Assembly: GCF_000699445.3 (NCBI RefSeq)
Contig: NC_067198.1
Coordinates: 22,951,536-23,015,535, forward strand
Direction: 5' to 3'
From: Schistosoma haematobium
Taxonomy: Eukaryota; Platyhelminthes; Trematoda; Strigeidida; Schistosomatidae
DNA length: 64,000 bases
Shown piece after piece: positions 60,301 to 64,000 of this stretch. The position numbers were made by a program, and so were the translations under genes. Below the pieces are notes generated by a model. That model worked only from the letters and a program-made list of their open reading frames with translations, did no database searches and was not told where the DNA came from. Positions within the stretch are counted from its first letter, which is position 1; every line of letters begins with the position of its first letter.

Positions 60301-63300
60301 TAAATGTAAAGGAAAATAGGCCTACTTTACACTGATTCATCGCTGTATAGTAACAGACGTCGTGCTCATCAAGTCTCCAACACAGATAATGACCTGTTGG
60401 TCACATTTTAGTGCAACCACTAATCTAGATATCGTTAGCACTGTATCTGCGAACATATCATGCTAATGAACTAGAATCGCACAGGCGATATATCGATTAA
60501 TTTGGGACTGAAGATAATTCTAGGCTATACAGTGAGGTATGTCACAGAAATTTCACGGATATTAACATAAATTCAGGATCAACTGGAAATAGTTGCCAGT
60601 TGAGTGGCTCCTTAAATAAATAATATATAAAAAGTCTTTTATAGTAAGTCTTAAATACGAAATATGAGAACTTCTAATCATACAGGTATAATTAAATGCC
60701 GTCCTATAATTGTAGAACAGAACTAATAAAAATGAAAGCATATTACATTGTCGATAATAAACATAAATGACCTTTAATATTAACTAACCTTTACATGCAG
60801 CTCTCATAAGTGCATTACATGTGTGAATTTTCGCTTCTGGCAAAGTATTTGACGGTGGTTTTTCCTCGTCTTTTTTTCCTGATCAAATAGTACAATATTA
60901 GTCATATATAACGTTTTAGAAACGATCAATACGATTGTTCTAATTTCATTCATGTTGACTTATGTACTTCACGGAACCAAAATAAACAATTCCTATAACA
61001 ATTAAACTATATATGATCACTAAATAATGATGTCCTATTAGCTACCACAATTAAAAGATAATAATATGTATTTAAATTTTATAAAACTATACTTCTGAAA
61101 ACTACAGAGGACTGATTAATTAGTTACAGTGATTTTGCAACACTTCAGTAATATTTAAACTGGGCACAATTCTTAGAATACATTTAAGATAGCATATTGA
61201 CTCCCAAACTATATGAAGAAAACATTTTAGCTCTCCTTAATCCGGCGTACAGCTATGAAGTCCATGGCAATGAAAGCTAAATTAACTATATTCACTTCTT
61301 TGCGAAGTTCATCCTGATACGCATTCAAGCTTATATTTATATAGTGTAATGTGTCACAATTCCTACATTATCTATAAATCAAATTGACGAACGGTTATCA
61401 GCCTTGTTAGCAATAATAAAAATTCACAACTAGATAAGAATGTTCCCACTAATGAAATCTGATTTCAACCCAACTATATACCTATTTATTTATTTGTTTA
61501 TTTATTTATCTATCCACCTATATGCATATATACATATATATGCTATGGAGGTATACTTTTTATACGTTCGTTCCAGGAGTTTATGCTTAGAAAATAAATT
61601 ATTACTGTTCAATAGTAATAGTTGTTTGCCAACCATATTAAATCAAGGCATTATATAAATAATTGTGGTAATTCATCCTTAGAATTGTGGGTAAAAGTAA
61701 AAACCTTTTATTGCATAGTATTTGCTATCCACAGGTTATGATTGCTTAGTTTTATAGAAAAATAAATAAACTTATTTTTGACTACTCTTTAAGTATATAA
61801 ACTCCTAAACAAAGGGGTAAATTTTCAATATTCACTCGGACGCTACAGTTATTGTGATAAACACTCCGGTCCTTGGCTTGACATAAACTTCACGTTCTAG
61901 GATATGGATTATCAATCCTCGAAATATCTAAGATAGTCCAAAAACCTAAGTCTGATATAAATTCCGTATAAGCTCTAAAGCTACGAATTAATTTATCTTT
62001 TGTTGTTAAATTCTACGTGAGCAAGGCACTTTTGCAAAAAAATATTGATAAGAATTGACTGGGTAAAAGCGAAAGTTCCTCTTTTCTATTCTCTTTGGCT
62101 TTAAGTAATTTTATAAATCGATTTTTAACATACCATCCGGTTCTCCTTTGCTGCTTTTTTTCTTATCACCTTTCTTAGGACTAGGTTTCCTTCCTTTAGC
62201 GTTCTTGTCTTTATTTTGCTGTTGATTCACAGAATTGACTTTAATATCACTTTCATTATAAACTTGACGATCAGTGATAAAATGCAATAATTTTTGAAGA
62301 CTGCCTTGACTAACTAAATGCTGTGAAAAATGAACAAATGATAAATTCTTGCTAGATAACAACTGCATTGCTAAAACCTCTTGCAAAGGGAACAAATACA
62401 AATGACGATTTAAGTCTATGGTAGCTTTTTGAAGTGTCCTTCTTGCAAACGGTGGACTTCAGTAAGCTTCTTACAACTTCTCGAAGTGATCTGTTTGAAT
62501 AAATTATCATCACTGAAGTGTGTGTAAGCTTCCTCCACAAATTGTTTGCAAAAAGTACCTCAAAGGGCGAAATTTGACAATTATAAGGCGAGGTTAAGTT
62601 GGATGCATCAGTTGATCTGATGGCTGTTGAAATTTTTCCTATTTCAGACTATCCATCAGCTGTAAGAAACCTGATGTCTTTCAAACAGTCTATGGGGTTA
62701 GTGGGGTGTCAGATATTAGTCGATTAGGGTACTACGATCCCTGGTTTAAAAAATTCGAGATAAGTACAAACTGATCCCTATTTAAAGAAAAAGCTTATTT
62801 CGAAGGCAAAGAAATAAACTGGTTACTTGGAAAAGTACGGAAGACTGAAAGTGTTTTATTTTTGAGGAATGATATAACTGTTTTACATGTTTTCAACGAG
62901 AAATTAAGTTTTATATTTAATAATCATCTGGTTAAAATATACCAATTGACTTTCAGCAATGGACTGTTCTGAATACGCTAGTAGAGGTCGACTGAGGCTC
63001 ACTTTCTGCCTTGATAAAATTGCCCTACCTTAAACAATCAAAAACTGTCGTATATATATGTAAACGCGCATAAGTAGCATTCATCTAACATACTAGCTTA
63101 CAGTTATCTTTTTTCACGAACAGACTATCCTACAAATACTCTTGAGAATGTGTTACTCCAGGGTCGTTTAAGACAGAATGTCATCGCACTCCGCCTAACT
63201 TTAAGAATAAGAATATCTTAGGGTTTTCGAAATGCATTTTTCTTATAAGAACTGTTGTGAGATTAACCAAATTACAAAAATCTCACAAATAGAAATTAAC

Positions 63301-63461
63301 TAATTATCTGGCAAAACATACCTTTACACATTCAGTATCGTCTAGTAAATTTGCAATTACTTGTAGGGCGGAAATATGTATATCGTTAAATTCCGGAACA
63401 CCAATAATATCAATAAATGCATCCAATGCATTCATATCTCTTAAGGTTGTCCTTATTATAC
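45658..63461 (-). CDS. ARMC3: Armadillo repeat-containing protein 3, partial, 12 exons seen
   Basis: Exons seen: 63461-63322, 62320-62134, 60878-60789, 58691-58539, 56156-56048, 55479-55291, 53511-53302, 52353-52229, 48867-48715, 47662-47482, 46743-46581, 45759-45667. Frames join through all of them (about 597 codons). The first eight encode armadillo repeats (for example ALQVIANLLDD, RAASAQVIAILSES, VGGLIALTNLATEE, SKAALAVASLVSE, SACWAIASL). The last ones encode the C-terminal EDR1-type domain (LRCQLNSNLIPIGLIKQGSF, LLADRIGLPTNLIRGTYGRS). This repeat-plus-EDR1 order is that of ARMC3, a protein linked to sperm and cilia in animals. The 5' exons lie beyond 64000 and the final exon is missing. 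The joint between exons at 48715 and 47662 is the least certain. Confidence 0.88.
45667..45759 (-). CDS. ARMC3: ARMC3 exon l (EDR1 domain)
   Basis: Encodes LLADRIGLPTNLIRGTYGRS and FNEVLIEPENS. If GTAGGT is used as donor, one more exon must follow; if not, the protein ends VG at the TAA at 45658, cutting the EDR1 domain short. Confidence 0.85.
46581..46743 (-). CDS. ARMC3: ARMC3 exon k (EDR1 domain)
   Basis: Encodes FVASCYGGSINKDEQF and LRCQLNSNLIPIGLIKQGSF, a close match to the ELKFQLKSNVIPIGHVKKG core of the family. Confidence 0.92.
47482..47662 (-). CDS. ARMC3: ARMC3 exon j
   Basis: Encodes YLQSQDSNDAKTDDLKQDDL and YPFDSTLHDWLNIAIKQITS, followed by ISELKEQIKSLG, the lead-in to the EDR1 domain. 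The TCGTCAG acceptor is inferred from frame. Confidence 0.75.
48715..48867 (-). CDS. ARMC3: ARMC3 exon i
   Basis: Encodes DFVDHIPDLFYDPGQITNPS and RRPIFLINLQKWSES. It corresponds to the GFYDYG...LLINS linker before the EDR1 domain. The donor GTTAGA is weak. Confidence 0.75.
49250..50800 (+). mobile_element. Old RTE-like copy in an ARMC3 intron
   Basis: With many breaks it shows the RTE reverse transcriptase order: CGCSDHIFAPRQGW, VAFDSMERTF, LYTSTTSRARAYN, YVEEIILLCGDD (from YADDIVLFGED), then GGVVSDEISLHIMRVRTSY and LTVKDRAYSELMRVILLY. Each matches a block of the copy at 8271-12133 (DHIFTIRQ region, SVDREILW, SNTTSRVRA, GLVSDEISARIWKARL). It is the most diverged RTE copy in the window and is antisense to ARMC3. 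Confidence 0.75.
51671..51687. repeat. Target-site duplication, left copy (ribozyme SINE)
   Basis: TATGATAAGTTTAGATT, repeated exactly at 51976-51992. Confidence 0.9.
51688..51975 (+). mobile_element. Hammerhead-ribozyme SINE (Smalpha-like), complete
   Basis: A 288-bp element between perfect 17-bp duplications. The 5' part (CACTTGGTATTGTTTGG, ATTGATCAGTCTGTTATTGG) is shared with 54420-54600. A tRNA-related part follows with a near-consensus B box (GGGTTCGAGTCCCAG at 51858-51872) for RNA polymerase III, and then a hammerhead ribozyme. The order fits the Smalpha SINEs of schistosomes, which are known to carry hammerheads. It lies in the ARMC3 intron after exon h. Confidence 0.85.
51893..51954 (+). 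ncRNA. Hammerhead ribozyme
   Basis: Core CUGACGA at 51908-51914; stem II GUCC/GGAC at 51915-51918 and 51925-51928; GAAA at 51929-51932; cleavage triplet GUC ending at 51940. Stem I pairs AUCCAG (51902-51907) with CUGGAU (51941-51946), and GCAG (51893-51896) can pair with CUGC (51951-51954) beyond an internal loop. Stem III is minimal (A-U, C-G, G-U), a known trait of Smalpha ribozymes. All core bases fit the consensus. Confidence 0.88.
51976..51992. repeat. Target-site duplication, right copy (ribozyme SINE)
   Basis: TATGATAAGTTTAGATT, directly after the element end. Confidence 0.9.
52229..52353 (-). CDS. ARMC3: ARMC3 exon h
   Basis: Encodes GITILQTLNESITRKNAFTE and ALTGYL, matching the end of the repeat region (KNKFSEAAYNKLL...TGYL in the family). 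Confidence 0.85.
52565..52690 (-). repeat. Second hammerhead SINE copy, minus strand
   Basis: On the minus strand: CACTGCTGAGGAGTCC, loop, AGGACGAAACGGCCGATCAG, then GTGCTTCCAGG and TGGTTTAGCTTCAATTGACT. CUGAGGA, stem II and GAAAC are intact. The expected GUC cleavage triplet reads GAU, so cleavage is doubtful. It differs from the 51.7 kb element after the ribozyme and matches the relic at 3631-3715, suggesting a separate subfamily. Confidence 0.75.
53302..53511 (-). CDS. ARMC3: ARMC3 exon g
   Basis: Encodes SVLTQSKAALAVASLVSEQH, GGLSSLLNLVQS and RRSACWAIASLTADH. The AATTTAG acceptor is chosen over a TTCAG five bases on because only it keeps the frame. Confidence 0.9.
54232..54304 (+). repeat. 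AAT microsatellite
   Basis: About twenty-four ATA/AAT units without interruption, within an ARMC3 intron. Confidence 0.95.
54420..54600 (+). repeat. 5' part of a ribozyme SINE copy
   Basis: TTCACTTGGTATTGTTCACT, GTAATTGATCAGTCTCTTAT and TTGATTCACAAGC follow the 5' half of the element at 51688-51975. Similarity is lost in the tRNA-like region and no hammerhead core is present. Confidence 0.7.
55291..55479 (-). CDS. ARMC3: ARMC3 exon f
   Basis: Encodes SRNSGLEALLSCLHIGDPEV and GGLIALTNLATEETTRPKVL. Donor GTTAGT. Confidence 0.9.
56048..56156 (-). CDS. ARMC3: ARMC3 exon e
   Basis: Encodes GPELLIRMTRSDRRELKSAG and ATALSALTTGN. Confidence 0.88.
58539..58691 (-). CDS. ARMC3: ARMC3 exon d
   Basis: Encodes ETRKILHDADVERMLVSLLS and GVRAASAQVIAILSESS, one full armadillo repeat. 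Confidence 0.9.
60789..60878 (-). CDS. ARMC3: ARMC3 exon c
   Basis: Encodes KKDEEKPPSNTLPEAKIHTC and NALMRAACK; it ends the charged insert and resumes the repeat. Confidence 0.8.
62134..62320 (-). CDS. ARMC3: ARMC3 exon b with lysine-rich insert
   Basis: Encodes HLVSQGSLQKLLHFITD and then a low-complexity stretch (QQQNKDKNAKGRKPSPKKGD, KKKSSKGEPDG) where other ARMC3 proteins have a short loop. Acceptor TTTTTCACAG, donor GTATGT. Confidence 0.85.
63322..63461 (-). CDS. ARMC3: ARMC3 exon a (armadillo repeats)
   Basis: Encodes IIRTTLRDMNALDAFIDIIG and NDIHISALQVIANLLDD. It aligns with the TMLRDNQGLDHLI region of the family. Acceptor TTTAAAG, donor GTATGT. Confidence 0.85.
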
Positions 63462-64000
63462 CTTTAAAAACAAATATTTTTGACCAAGATGATGACGAAC
63501 ACTGAAAAGCAATTAACTATTTAGAAAAAGGTTATGAATAAAATGCTAATACATACACATTTATAGAATATACCACTTATCAGAGTAAGTTAGTCCACAA
63601 AGTGTAATGTAGCGGGACCTTATTCAGTAGATCAAGGCCAATCTAAATGCCAAAGACAAAGGTAGGAGAAGGATTGAGCCGTCGTCAAGGTGGACATTAT
63701 TGTATCACGGAGAATAAAATAGGACTCTAGAGTTGAGAAGCCTAGCATGATCATAGACAATATTGAAGAATTCAGATATTATTCCCAACAGAACAAAAAC
63801 CTAGGCACTTGTCAGTAGCTCATGGTTGAAACATTATAAAGGTTAAAGCAAGTTCTTGTGGGCTAACGGAAACATTATGATGACCTCAAAAGTACCGTAA
63901 ATGGTTTGAATAAAAGTTATATAAGACATTTCTAACGATAATGTGTCTAGGCTTTATATAGATAACAATCATTCTTGGGTCGCTACGCAATATGTTTAAA
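63462..64000. other. ARMC3 intron at window edge, nothing recognised
   Basis: The upstream ARMC3 exons, encoding the N-terminal armadillo repeats, should lie beyond 64000. Confidence 0.4.

Noticed and set aside
63600..63740. Possible ARMC3 upstream exon or repeat
   Set aside because: No armadillo motif, no good splice frame into exon a, and no matching copy in the window.

Overview
The window is AT-rich animal DNA, most probably from a blood fluke (Schistosoma or a close relative). The reasons are very short introns (32 and 36 bp), tRNA-derived SINEs that carry a hammerhead ribozyme (the Smalpha type), RTE-like non-LTR retrotransposons whose ORFs resemble those common in schistosome genomes, and gypsy-like elements. 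Species is not resolved. No rRNA, functional tRNA gene, operon or CRISPR array is seen.

Two host genes lie on the minus strand. DNAJC2 (zuotin/MPP11, a ribosome-associated J-protein with two SANT domains) is complete in 13 exons from 32574 down to 13769; the exons add to 1758 nt, giving 585 residues plus a stop. ARMC3 (armadillo repeats followed by an EDR1-type domain) runs from beyond the right edge to about 45.66 kb. Twelve internal exons are visible; its 5' exons lie outside the window and the last exon was not found. Between and left of the genes are mobile elements.

Layout: 1-5483 intergenic with an LTR-like copy and ribozyme-SINE relics; 5484-12145 one 6.6 kb composite insertion; 12146-13768 LTR-like remnant and empty sequence; 13769-32574 DNAJC2, whose introns hold a Penelope-like relic, two RTE copies and a 523-bp SINE-like element; 33012-38146 a decayed gypsy-like LTR element; 38.6-41.8 kb gag relics and a short gag-only element with LTR-like ends in opposite orientation; 43.56-44.07 kb a SINE-like copy with an inverted 5' part; 45.66-64 kb ARMC3 with a decayed RTE copy and hammerhead SINEs in its introns.

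The main discovery candidate is the insertion at 5496-12133. It is bounded by a perfect 12-bp direct repeat and reads, on the minus strand, as a near full-length RTE, then 1.92 kb copied from DNAJC2 (exons 3-5 with introns, in antisense), then a second RTE 3' end. The copied DNAJC2 stretch starts with the 3' target-site duplication of the RTE that still sits in DNAJC2 intron 5 (28095-30031), which identifies the source. It looks like read-through (3' transduction) of a host-gene segment by an RTE element, with a template switch onto a second RTE RNA, inserted by one target-primed event about 16 kb away. The source copy has since lost about 1.9 kb of its interior.
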